Assembly (NCBI GenBank): GCA_003249625.1
Contig: QKII01000048.1
Location: 1 to 5,419 of the forward strand
Reading direction: 5' to 3'
DNA: 5,419 nt
Origin: Propionivibrio sp.
Lineage (GTDB): Bacteria; Pseudomonadota; Gammaproteobacteria; Burkholderiales; Rhodocyclaceae
Shown here piece by piece: positions 1 to 5,419 of the stretch. A program made the translations under genes and the position numbers. Numbering within the stretch: position 1 is the stretch's first letter; each line of letters begins with the position of its first letter. The notes below the pieces were generated by a model that saw nothing but the letters and a program-made list of their open reading frames with translations, made no database searches and was not told the DNA's origin.

Positions 1-1
1 A

Positions 2-2275
2 CAGGCGCCCGAAGTCGCGCCGGTGCGTGAGAACGCATGGGAAGGTTTCGAAGCGGGAACCTGGACGAAGGAAATCAACGTCCGTGACTTCATCCACCGC
101 AACTACACCCCCTTCCTCGGCGACGATACCTTCCTCGCCCCGGCTACCGAGCGCACGCTCAACGTCTGGAACCAGGTGCTCGAGCTCTACAAGGAAGAAC
201 TGGCCAAAGGGGGCGTGATCGATGCGGACACGCATATCGTCGGCAATATCGCGACGCACGCGCCGGGTTACATCGACAAGAGCCTCGAGAAGATCGTCGG
301 TCTGCAGACAGACAAGCCCCTGAAGCGCGCGATGATGCCGTTCGGCGGCATCCGCATGGCTGCACAGGCGCTGGAAGAGTACGGCTACAAGATCGACCCG
401 GAAATCGAGCGCGTATTCAGCGAATACCGCCGCACGCACAACCAGGGCGTCTTCGACGCGTACACCGAAGACATGCTGCGCGCCCGCAGTTCCGCTATCA
501 TCACCGGGTTGCCGGATGCCTATGGCCGTGGCCGCATCATCGGCGACTATCGTCGCATCGCACTGTACGGTCTGGATCGCCTGGTTGCGGACAAGAAGGC
601 GCAGAAGCACGAGTTGCGCCTCGACGTGATCAAGGAAGAAACGATTCGTCTGCGTGAAGAACTGTCGCGTCAGATCATGGCTCTCGAGGAACTGCGCCAG
701 ATGGCGGCGAGCTACGGCTACGATATTGCCAAGCCGGCGCGCAATGCACGCGAAGCCGTGCAGTGGACCTACTTTGGTTACCTTGCAGCGGTCAAGGAAC
801 AGAACGGCGCCGCCATGTCGCTGGGCCGCGTCAGCACCTTCCTCGACATCTACATCGAGCGCGACATCGCCGAAGGGCTGATGACCGAACTCGACGCGCA
901 GGAACTCGTTGACGACCTGGTCATCAAGCTGCGCATGGTCCGCTTCCTGCGTACCCACGATTACAACTCGCTGTTCTCCGGCGACCCGACCTGGGTGACC
1001 GAAGCCATCGGCGGCATCGGCATCGATGGTCGTCCGCTGGTTACCAAGAACAGCTTCCGTTTCCTGCATACGCTGACCACGCTGGGTCCGGCTCCCGAAC
1101 CGAACCTGACCGTACTCTGGTCGCACCTGCTGCCGCAAGGCTTCAAGGATTTCTGCGCCAAGCAGTCGATCGAAAGCAGCTCGATCCAGTACGAGAACGA
1201 CGACCTGATGCGTCAATACTGGGGCGACGATTATTCGATCGCATGCTGTGTCTCGGCGATGCGTACGGGCAAGCAGATGCAGTTCTTCGGCGCCCGCGTA
1301 AACCTGGCCAAGACGCTGCTGTACGCAATCAACGGTGGCCGCGACGAAATCTCCGGCAAGCAGGTGACCACGCCGTTCGCGCCGATCACCGCCAACGTGC
1401 TGAACTACGACGAAGTGATGGAGCGCTTCGAGCACATGATGGACTGGCTGGCCGGTACCTATGTGAATGCGCTGAACGTCATTCACTACATGCACGACCG
1501 CTATGCCTACGAGCGCATCGAGATGGCCCTGCACGACATGCACATCCTGCGCACGATGGCTTGCGGCATCGCCGGTCTGTCGGTCGTTGCCGATTCGCTC
1601 TCGGCGATCAAGTTCGCCAAGGTGCATGTCATCCGTGACGAAACCGGCCTGGCGGTCGATTACCAGATCGACGGCGAGTTCCCGATGTTCGGCAACGATG
1701 ACGACCGTGTCGATGAAATCGCCACCTCGGTGGTCAAGAGCTTCATGGAGAAGCTGCGCCAGCATCCGACCTACCGCGATGCGATGCACACCCAGTCGGT
1801 GCTGACCATTACCTCGAACGTCGTCTACGGCAAGAAGACCGGCAACACGCCGGACGGACGCAAGGCGGGCGAGCCTTTCGCGCCGGGCGCCAACCCGATG
1901 CACGGCCGCGACAAGAAGGGCGCGATGGCCTCGATGCGTTCGGTCGCCAAGATCGACTACGAGCACGCCCAGGATGGTATTTCCTACACCTTCTCGGTGG
2001 TACCGAAGGCCCTCGGCAAGACCGGTCAGGAGCGCGTCGGCAACCTGGTTGGCCTGCTCGACGGTTACTTCGGCGAAGGTGGCCAGCACATCAACGTCAA
2101 CGTGTTCACCCGCGAGACGCTGCAGGACGCCATGGATCATCCGGAGAAGTATCCGCAACTGACCGTTCGCGTGTCGGGCTACGCGGTTAACTTCATCAAG
2201 CTGACGCGCGAGCAGCAGCTCGACGTGATCGGCCGGACCTTCCACGAGAAACTGTCGACGCCGGCGCAGGTCTGA
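2..2275 (+). CDS. pflB: Formate acetyltransferase (pyruvate formate-lyase), 5' end probably off-window
   Basis: Cytoplasmic glycyl-radical enzyme that converts pyruvate and CoA to acetyl-CoA and formate in anaerobic metabolism. Numbering here counts from the codon at base 2. The protein follows E. coli PflB closely throughout: the AWEGF and NVRDFI start, EKIVGLQT (~100), [16 protein letters not shown] (~170-185), the adjacent catalytic cysteines Cys415-Cys416 in ACCVS, GNTPDGR and GANPMHGRD (~614-635), and the radical loop RVSGYAV with Gly726. Cys-to-Gly spacing is five residues shorter than in E. coli, explained by a small gap before the GGQH motif. About 757 codons are visible, against 760 residues in E. 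coli. A GTG at 23 could be a start, but it has no Shine-Dalgarno sequence and the frame is open to the left edge, so the true start is probably just upstream. All key residues are present. Paralogous glycyl-radical enzymes such as TdcE remain possible, but the adjacent activase favours PflB. Confidence 0.96.
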   Translation, partial: QAPEVAPVRENAWEGFEAGTWTKEINVRDFIHRNYTPFLGDDTFLAPATERTLNVWNQVLELYKEELAKGGVIDADTHIVGNIATHAPGYIDKSLEKIVGLQTDKPLKRAMMPFGGIRMAAQALEEYGYKIDPEIERVFSEYRRTHNQGVFDAYTEDMLRARSSAIITGLPDAYGRGRIIGDYRRIALYGLDRLVADKKAQKHELRLDVIKEETIRLREELSRQIMALEELRQMAASYGYDIAKPARNAREAVQWTYFGYLAAVKEQNGAAMSLGRVSTFLDIYIERDIAEGLMTELDAQELVDDLVIKLRMVRFLRTHDYNSLFSGDPTWVTEAIGGIGIDGRPLVTKNSFRFLHTLTTLGPAPEPNLTVLWSHLLPQGFKDFCAKQSIESSSIQYENDDLMRQYWGDDYSIACCVSAMRTGKQMQFFGARVNLAKTLLYAINGGRDEISGKQVTTPFAPITANVLNYDEVMERFEHMMDWLAGTYVNALNVIHYMHDRYAYERIEMALHDMHILRTMACGIAGLSVVADSLSAIKFAKVHVIRDETGLAVDYQIDGEFPMFGNDDDRVDEIATSVVKSFMEKLRQHPTYRDAMHTQSVLTITSNVVYGKKTGNTPDGRKAGEPFAPGANPMHGRDKKGAMASMRSVAKIDYEHAQDGISYTFSVVPKALGKTGQERVGNLVGLLDGYFGEGGQHINVNVFTRETLQDAMDHPEKYPQLTVRVSGYAVNFIKLTREQQLDVIGRTFHEKLSTPAQV

Positions 2276-2311
2276 TCGGTACGCTGATCTATCGTTGAAG
2301 CAAGGCTGTTC

Positions 2312-2345
2312 GAGGCCGGTTGAACGCTAAGGCTCAACCGGCCTC
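2312..2345 (+). terminator. Perfect 12-bp hairpin between pflB and pflA (attenuator or terminator-like)
   Basis: GAGGCCGGTTGA (2312-2323) is the exact reverse complement of TCAACCGGCCTC (2334-2345), with a 10-nt loop. The pyrimidine-rich stretch TGTCTTTCT follows. It has only short T runs, so this would be a leaky intrinsic terminator, or a 3' stabiliser of pflB mRNA, rather than a classic strong one. It ends 30 bases before the pflA start codon. The inferred role is uncoupling abundant pflB mRNA from modest pflA expression. The structure is seen directly; the function is inference. Confidence 0.6.
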
Positions 2346-2375
2346 TGTCTTTCTGGAGATTCGGGAGAACGATCC

Positions 2376-3137
2376 ATGAAAATTCGCTCCGGACCGCGCC
2401 AGACCGAATCGGTCGATGGCTATATCCACTCGGTCGAGACGCTGGGGACGGTCGATGGTCCTGGTGTGCGCTTCGTCGTTTTCACCCAGGGCTGTCCGCA
2501 TCGCTGCCTGTATTGCCACAACCCCGACAGCTGGCGGCTGAAGCAGGGTCGTCTGGTGGCCTCGGCCGATCTGCTCGACCAGATCGAGAACGCCGCGACC
2601 TTCCTCAAGCGCGCGCGTGGCGGCGTGACGATCAGCGGCGGCGAGCCGCTCGTTCAGCCGGATTTTGTTGCCTCGCTCCTGCGCGGCAGCAAGGAAATGG
2701 GGTTGCACACCGCGCTCGATACGACCGGCTATCTCGGCAGCAAGGTGAGCGATGCGTTCCTTTCGGACGTCGACCTCGTGATGCTGGATATCAAGTCCTA
2801 CAATCCGGAAACTTATCGCTGCGTCTGCGGTACCGATATCCAGCCGACGCTCGATTTTGCACGCCGCCTCGAACAACTTGGGCGCAATCTGTGGATCCGC
2901 TTCGTCCTGGTGCCCGGGCTGACCGACGCGCGCGATAACGTTGAAGGGCTCGCCGAATTCGCCGCCTCGCTGAAGAACGTCGAACGGGTCGAAGTCCTGC
3001 CGTTTCACAAGATGGGCGAGTTCAAGTGGCAGGAGCTGCGCCTGTCATACAAGTTGGCCGATACTCAGCCGCCGACGCCCGAGGCGCTTGATGAGGTCAA
3101 GCGAGCCTTTTCCTCGCGCGGGTTGGCCGTCGTTTGA
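2376..3137 (+). CDS. pflA: Pyruvate formate-lyase activating enzyme (radical SAM)
   Basis: Radical-SAM enzyme of 253 residues (E. coli PflA has 246). It uses a [4Fe-4S] cluster and S-adenosylmethionine to install the glycyl radical on PflB. The cluster motif is CX3CX2C at Cys40, Cys44 and Cys47, in QGCPHRCLYCHNP. It is preceded by the family signature GTVDGPGVRF (~24-33). SAM-contacting motifs follow: SGGEP (87-91), the DIK triad region (Asp138, Lys140) and LPFHKMG with His211, matching E. coli Asp129, Lys131 and His202 once the longer N-terminus is allowed for. The ATG is supported by GGGAGA at 2363-2368, 7 nt upstream. The N-terminus is about ten residues longer than in E. coli. The gene lies 100 bp after pflB, its expected substrate, with a hairpin between them. 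Its TGA is immediately followed by the stop codon of the convergent lysR gene. Confidence 0.96.
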   Translation: MKIRSGPRQTESVDGYIHSVETLGTVDGPGVRFVVFTQGCPHRCLYCHNPDSWRLKQGRLVASADLLDQIENAATFLKRARGGVTISGGEPLVQPDFVASLLRGSKEMGLHTALDTTGYLGSKVSDAFLSDVDLVMLDIKSYNPETYRCVCGTDIQPTLDFARRLEQLGRNLWIRFVLVPGLTDARDNVEGLAEFAASLKNVERVEVLPFHKMGEFKWQELRLSYKLADTQPPTPEALDEVKRAFSSRGLAVV

Positions 3138-4058
3138 TCAGAAGCCCATCGCCTGCAGGGCGAATGGGCCTTCGCGCAGTTGCTCTATCAGAAACTCGAC
3201 GCTGTTGCGGATTTTCGCCGATGACGTCATCCGGCCACTGGTGACCAGCATCACGTCGGCCGGTTGCGAATGGTCGGGAAGGACGCGGACCAGCGCGCCG
3301 CTGCGCAAATCGTCGGCGACGTCCCAGTCCGAGAGCATGATGATTCCGTAGCCGTCGAGAGCCCAGTTGCGGATGATGTCGCCGTGGTTGGATCCGACAC
3401 GGCCGGTTACCTTGATTGTTTCGCTGCCGCTGGGGCCATCGAGTCGCCAGACGCCGAACGGCTGGTCGCGGCCACGAAAAAGCAGGCATTCGTGTCGGGC
3501 CAAATCGGTTGCACAGGCCGGCTCACCGTTTTCGCGCAAATAAGAGGGCGCGGCGCAGAGGATTCGTTCACTTTTCACTACGCGATGCGCAATCACGTTA
3601 GGCTCGCTGACTTCGCCTACGCGAATGTCGATGTCGATACCGTCCTCGATCATATCCACGCGGCTATTGACCAATTCCAGCCAGACTTCCAGCCGCGGGT
3701 GTTGCTTGCCGAGCAGTGCCAGGATGGGTGAGACATGATTGCGTCCCAGACGCAGGCTCGTGCTGATGCGCAGCGGTCCGGACGGGTCGATCTTCGCATC
3801 CGACATTTCTGTGGCCATGCCATCGATGTCTTCGAGAATCCGCCGAGCCCAGGCGTAGGCAATTTCCCCCTGGTCACTGATCCGGACGCGCCGCGTCGAT
3901 CGATAGAAGAGCGGTACACCAAAACGCTGTTCGAGTTCGGCGATCCGCTTGCTTACGTAGGCCGGTGAGATACCGAGTTCGTGCGCGGCCGCGATAAAAC
4001 TCGAAAAACGGGCGACACTGCAGAGCACGCGCAGGTCAATGATCTCAATATTATTCAC
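3138..4058 (-). CDS. LysR-family transcriptional regulator (TtdR/DmlR-like)
   Basis: DNA-binding regulator of 306 residues, typical LysR length. The N-terminal winged helix-turn-helix covers roughly residues 8-65, with the helix pair in SFIAAAHELGISPAYVSKRIAELE (about 20-43) followed by FGVPLFYRSTRRV. A linker helix leads to the periplasmic-binding-protein-like effector domain (about 92-295), which carries DIDIRVGE, ILCAAPSYL, RHECLLFRG and LVRVLP. From memory, this pattern and the phrase SPAYVSKRI match E. coli TtdR (L-tartrate) and DmlR (D-malate) better than other LysR proteins. The ligand here is unknown. The start is GTG at 4058-4056, since an in-frame stop lies three codons upstream; its ribosome binding site is weak. 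The gene diverges from dctP, the usual arrangement for a LysR protein controlling its neighbour and itself. It converges on pflA with no spacer, so control of pfl is less likely. Confidence 0.93.
   Translation of the reverse strand: MNNIEIIDLRVLCSVARFSSFIAAAHELGISPAYVSKRIAELEQRFGVPLFYRSTRRVRISDQGEIAYAWARRILEDIDGMATEMSDAKIDPSGPLRISTSLRLGRNHVSPILALLGKQHPRLEVWLELVNSRVDMIEDGIDIDIRVGEVSEPNVIAHRVVKSERILCAAPSYLRENGEPACATDLARHECLLFRGRDQPFGVWRLDGPSGSETIKVTGRVGSNHGDIIRNWALDGYGIIMLSDWDVADDLRSGALVRVLPDHSQPADVMLVTSGRMTSSAKIRNSVEFLIEQLREGPFALQAMGF
3141..3173 (+). terminator. Bulged 13-bp hairpin at the convergent pflA/lysR ends
   Basis: Four bases after the pflA stop the sequence folds into a stem. GAAG (3141-3144) pairs with CTTC (3170-3173), CCCAT (3145-3149) with ATGGG (3164-3168), and CGCC (3150-3153) with GGCG (3159-3162). 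C3169 and A3163 bulge out, and the loop is TGCAG. This gives 13 base pairs in 33 nt. The hairpin lies inside the last codons of the opposite-strand lysR gene, so those bases also encode protein. No T tract follows on either strand, so termination may be Rho-dependent, or the structure may protect the 3' end of pflA mRNA. The pairing is seen directly; the role is inferred. Confidence 0.4.
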
Positions 4059-4084
4059 TATGAGTTAATTTTGATTTCAATATT
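4041..4084. promoter_or_regulatory. Candidate operator: imperfect 12-bp direct repeat, 32-bp period
   Basis: GATCTCAATATT (4041-4052) and GATTTCAATATT (4073-4084) match at 11 of 12 positions, and their starts are 32 bp apart, close to three helical turns. The first copy lies in the opening codons of lysR and the second just upstream of its start. The second copy also lies in an imperfect dyad, AATTTTGATTTCAATATT (4067-4084), where TTGA and TCAA are symmetric. Placement beside a LysR gene start fits autoregulation and control of the divergent dctP. A clean T-N11-A LysR box was not found, so this remains an inference. Confidence 0.35.
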
Positions 4085-4090
4085 TGGGTA

Positions 4091-4096
4091 ATTGTA
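4091..4096 (-). promoter_or_regulatory. Candidate -10 box for lysR
   Basis: Read on the - strand this is TACAAT, matching the sigma-70 -10 consensus at 5 of 6 positions, about 33 bases before the lysR GTG. No good -35 box lies at the usual spacing, which would suit a promoter that depends on or is modulated by an activator. This is a motif match only. Confidence 0.25.
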
Positions 4097-4205
4097 GGCG
4101 AATCAGTTTGCAGTATCGTAACTGCTCGTTTCGACGAGGTGCGGAAGCCGCGGCGTACGTAAAGGAGTGGTTGCGGCAACTGCGCAGAATCATCCCAAAA
4201 ATCAA

Positions 4206-4212
4206 GAGGAGA
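4206..4212 (+). promoter_or_regulatory. Ribosome binding site that sets the dctP start
   Basis: GAGGAGA lies 5 nt before the ATG at 4218. It favours that ATG over the in-frame GTG at 4167, which has no upstream Shine-Dalgarno sequence and would add 17 hydrophilic residues in front of the signal peptide. Confidence 0.8.
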
Positions 4213-4217
4213 GTCGC

Positions 4218-5219
4218 ATGAAAGGTTTTACTTCGTTGAAGTTGGCTGCAGTGGTCGCAGGGGTCTTTGCCGTTGGTCTGGCTCAGGCAGAAATCAGTGA
4301 GCGCACGTTCCGCGTCGCCATCAACGGAGCGCCCGGGCATCCGGTCGTCGTCGGTTGCGAAAAATGGGCGGAGCTCATCAAGGCCAAGAGCGGCGGCAAG
4401 ATGACGCTCAAGGTCTTCCCGAGCACGCTCGGTGGCGACGTCCAGGTGCTCTCGGCGGTACAGGGCGGGACGATCGATTTCGCGGCGATGAACTCCGGTA
4501 TCCTGCAGGGCATCCAGAAGGAATATGCGATCTTCGATCTACCTTTCATGTTCAACAGCGGTCCGGAAGCCGACAAGGTGCTCGACGGCCCGTTCGGCAA
4601 GAAGCTGGGCGACATGTTGCCATCCAAGGGGCTCTACAGCCTGGCCTACATGGAACTGGGCTTCCGTCAGATCACCAACAACCGGCGTGCGATCACCAAG
4701 GCGAGCGATATCGAAGGGCTGAAATTGCGCGTGATCCAGGCGCCGATCTACATCGACACGTTCACCGCGCTGGGCGCTAACCCGGTACCGATGAGCTTCT
4801 CCGAGGTGTATACCGCGCTCGAATCGAAGATCATCGACGGTCAGGAAAACCCGTTCTCGGTCATCGAAACCAGCCGCTTCCCCGAAGTCCAGAAGTACCT
4901 CGCGGTCTCCAACCACATGTACAACCCGCAATCGCTGATCGCCAGCAAGAAGAAGTGGGATGCGCTGAGCAAGGAGGAGCAAGACATCCTGGCGTCGACG
5001 GCACTCGAGGCCCGTGATTGGCAGCGCAAGAACGCGCGGGCCTTGGCGGAGAAGTCGCTGACTTCCCTGAAGAAGTCGATGGAAGTGACCGAACTGCCGC
5101 CGGAAGAAGTCGCCAAGATCCGCGAGAAGCTAAAGCCGGTGATCGAGAAGTACAGCGCCAACGTCGGTGCCGACCTCGTCAAGGAACTGCAGGCCGAACT
5201 CGAGAAGGTTCGCAAGTAA
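4218..5219 (+). CDS. dctP: TRAP-transporter periplasmic substrate-binding protein, DctP family
   Basis: Secreted solute receptor of 333 residues, the usual length for DctP proteins. It would capture a carboxylate-bearing solute in the periplasm and deliver it to a DctQM membrane carrier for ion-coupled uptake. A Sec signal peptide is clear: Lys2 and Lys8, a hydrophobic stretch (about 9-22), and a likely cut after AQA at residue 24. Family landmarks are FPSTLGGDVQVLSAVQGGTIDF (split FPSTLGG / VQGGTIDF), DLPFMF, and GLKLRVIQ with Arg171, the position of the conserved arginine that pairs with the substrate carboxylate. ALGANPVPMSFSEVYTAL and IDGQENP (through Pro212) follow. The last ~90 residues are charged and helical. 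The substrate cannot be read from sequence; the LysR neighbour and downstream oxidoreductase suggest a hydroxy or sugar acid. The family is certain; the symbol is the generic family name. Confidence 0.95.
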   Translation: MKGFTSLKLAAVVAGVFAVGLAQAEISERTFRVAINGAPGHPVVVGCEKWAELIKAKSGGKMTLKVFPSTLGGDVQVLSAVQGGTIDFAAMNSGILQGIQKEYAIFDLPFMFNSGPEADKVLDGPFGKKLGDMLPSKGLYSLAYMELGFRQITNNRRAITKASDIEGLKLRVIQAPIYIDTFTALGANPVPMSFSEVYTALESKIIDGQENPFSVIETSRFPEVQKYLAVSNHMYNPQSLIASKKKWDALSKEEQDILASTALEARDWQRKNARALAEKSLTSLKKSMEVTELPPEEVAKIREKLKPVIEKYSANVGADLVKELQAELEKVRK

Positions 5220-5256
5220 GTCGCGTAAGCAAGTTACGCAAATAAGTTACGTAACT
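5205..5256 (+). repeat. Degenerate 13-bp tandem repeat (four units) across the dctP stop codon
   Basis: Four consecutive 13-bp units begin with AAG: AAGGTTCGCAAGT (5205), AAGTCGCGTAAGC (5218), AAGTTACGCAAAT (5231) and AAGTTACGTAACT (5244). Against the consensus AAGTTACGCAAGT they match at 11, 9, 12 and 11 positions. A possible fifth, mostly decayed unit starts AAGTCG at 5257. The array starts in the last codons of dctP and continues past its TAA (5217-5219). Within it lie the perfect 12-bp palindrome AGTTACGTAACT (5245-5256) and the small hairpin GCGTAA-GCAAG-TTACGC (5223-5239). The period is not a multiple of three. Function is unknown. Confidence 0.6.
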
Positions 5257-5268
5257 AAGTCGTAGTTT

Positions 5269-5323
5269 CGCCAGACTGTCACTGGCGGATGGAGCCCGGG
5301 TCCGTCCGCCAGCGCAGTCGGCG
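5269..5323 (+). terminator. Large 21-bp-stem hairpin downstream of dctP
   Basis: A 55-nt stem-loop is readable base by base. CGCC (5269-5272) pairs with GGCG (5320-5323), and GACTG (5274-5278) with CAGTC (5315-5319). CTGGCGGA (5282-5289) pairs with TCCGCCAG (5305-5312), and TGGA (5290-5293) with TCCG (5301-5304), including one T-G wobble. The loop is GCCCGGG; A5273 bulges, and TCA faces CG in an internal loop. No T tract follows, so it is not a standard intrinsic terminator. It more likely stabilises the 3' end of dctP mRNA or limits read-through into the next gene, whose ribosome binding site lies 16 nt downstream. A shorter competing hairpin can form from 5269-5274 and 5282-5287. Confidence 0.6.
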
Positions 5324-5338
5324 TCCAAATTCAACTCC

Positions 5339-5343
5339 AGGAG
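5339..5343 (+). promoter_or_regulatory. Ribosome binding site that sets the oxidoreductase start
   Basis: AGGAG lies 6 nt before the GTG at 5350. It identifies that GTG as the start of the truncated downstream gene. Confidence 0.75.
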
Positions 5344-5349
5344 TTTGTT

Positions 5350-5419
5350 GTGAGAAAAGTTCGTCTCTCGGTGGCGGGGGCCGGCTTGATCGGCTATCGC
5401 CATATCGAGGAAATCCAGA
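5350..5419 (+). CDS. Gfo/Idh/MocA-type oxidoreductase, N-terminal fragment (cut by window end)
   Basis: Only 23 codons are present, starting at GTG 5350 behind a good ribosome binding site and open to the window edge. The fragment MRKVRLSVAGAGLIGYRHIE is a beta strand followed by the dinucleotide-binding GxGxxG motif (Gly10, Gly12, Gly15) and RHIEEI. This wording is characteristic of Gfo/Idh/MocA-family NAD(P)-dependent dehydrogenases acting on sugars, inositols and related polyols or acids. It would be a cytoplasmic enzyme. It is co-directional with dctP, 130 bp downstream, and may oxidise the solute that DctP captures. Other Rossmann-fold dehydrogenases cannot be excluded from so short a piece. 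Confidence 0.75.
   Translation, partial: MRKVRLSVAGAGLIGYRHIEEIQ

Larger units (their letters stand above)
4059..4217. promoter_or_regulatory. Divergent lysR-dctP intergenic region
   Basis: This 159-bp spacer must hold promoters for both lysR (leftward) and dctP (rightward). The lysR-proximal 40 bp are distinctly AT-rich, unlike the flanking coding DNA. The dctP-proximal part is GC-richer, with small dyads: GTTGC-G-GCAAC at 4170-4180 and CTGCGCAG at 4180-4187. A weak rightward sigma-70-like pair is TTGTAG (4092-4097) and TATCGT (4114-4119), spacer 16, a poor match. CAAT (4078-4081) and ATTG (4091-4094) form a short inverted repeat. There is no convincing sigma-54 or FNR site. No other gene is apparent apart from a doubtful short leader frame at 4171-4221. 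Confidence 0.6.

Noticed and set aside
23..25. GTG at 23 as the definite pflB start
   Set aside because: There is no Shine-Dalgarno sequence before it and the frame is open to the window edge, so the start is more likely upstream. It cannot be excluded.
1243..1638. 131-codon + strand frame inside pflB
   Set aside because: It is an alternative frame within highly conserved pflB coding sequence. Its Arg/Ala-rich composition is typical of a GC-rich shadow frame.
2334..3008. Long - strand open frame (224 codons) opposite pflA
   Set aside because: It overlaps pflA almost completely, shows no recognisable domain, and is the kind of antisense frame common in GC-rich genes. pflA is unambiguous.
4071..4084. 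FNR/ANR-like site starting TTGAT near the lysR start
   Set aside because: Only the first half-site matches. The second half reads ATATT instead of ATCAA.
4096..4112. Sigma-54-like promoter (GG at 4097-4098, TTTGCA at 4107-4112) upstream of dctP
   Set aside because: The GG and GC elements are separated by 11 nt instead of the required 10, and the TGGCAC part is poor. The adjacent regulator is LysR-type, not a sigma-54 activator.
4167..4217. Longer dctP starting at GTG 4167
   Set aside because: No ribosome binding site precedes it, and the extra 17 residues would bury the signal peptide. ATG 4218 has a strong site.
4539..4982. - strand open frame of 147 codons opposite dctP
   Set aside because: It is a shadow of the well-supported dctP coding sequence, with no family motifs or ribosome binding site evident.
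1..5419. CRISPR arrays, tRNA or rRNA genes, insertion sequences, attachment sites
   Set aside because: No regularly spaced repeats with unique spacers, RNA-gene signatures, transposase frames or terminal inverted repeats were seen.

Overview
The window is GC-rich, densely coding bacterial DNA. Codon bias, the protein sequences and the gene types suggest a betaproteobacterium, perhaps of the Rhodocyclales (Azoarcus/Dechloromonas/Propionivibrio-like). That placement is inferred from general resemblance, not from a search. Five protein-coding genes are visible, two of them cut by the window edges.

Left half (1-3137, + strand): a fermentative glycyl-radical module. Formate acetyltransferase (pyruvate formate-lyase, pflB) has the adjacent catalytic cysteines and the C-terminal glycyl-radical loop. 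It is followed after 100 bp by its radical-SAM activating enzyme (pflA). A perfect 12-bp inverted repeat lies between them and could keep activase levels below enzyme levels.

Middle (3138-4217): a LysR-family regulator on the - strand. Its stop codon abuts the pflA stop codon, so the two genes converge with no spacer (TGATCA). A 13-bp bulged hairpin just past the pflA stop lies inside the last codons of the regulator gene. The regulator resembles the TtdR/DmlR branch (tartrate and D-malate regulators in E. coli). It diverges from the next gene across a 159-bp region, of which the lysR-proximal part is AT-rich and the dctP-proximal part GC-richer. An imperfect 12-bp direct repeat with 32-bp spacing overlaps the regulator's start.

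Right part (4218-5419, + strand): a secreted DctP-type TRAP-transporter substrate-binding protein. Next comes a degenerate 13-bp tandem repeat running across its stop codon, then a large 21-bp-stem hairpin. Last is the start of a Gfo/Idh/MocA-type NAD(P)-dependent oxidoreductase, of which only 23 codons are in the window. The DctQ/DctM membrane subunits are not directly downstream of dctP.

The likely reading is two neighbouring units. One is pyruvate cleavage to acetyl-CoA and formate (pflBA). The other is a LysR-controlled uptake and oxidation locus for an organic or sugar acid (lysR, dctP, oxidoreductase). No wholly new system is evident. The least ordinary parts are the non-coding structures: the tandem repeat and hairpin after dctP, the hairpin at the convergent pflA/lysR ends, and the repeats in the divergent promoter region.
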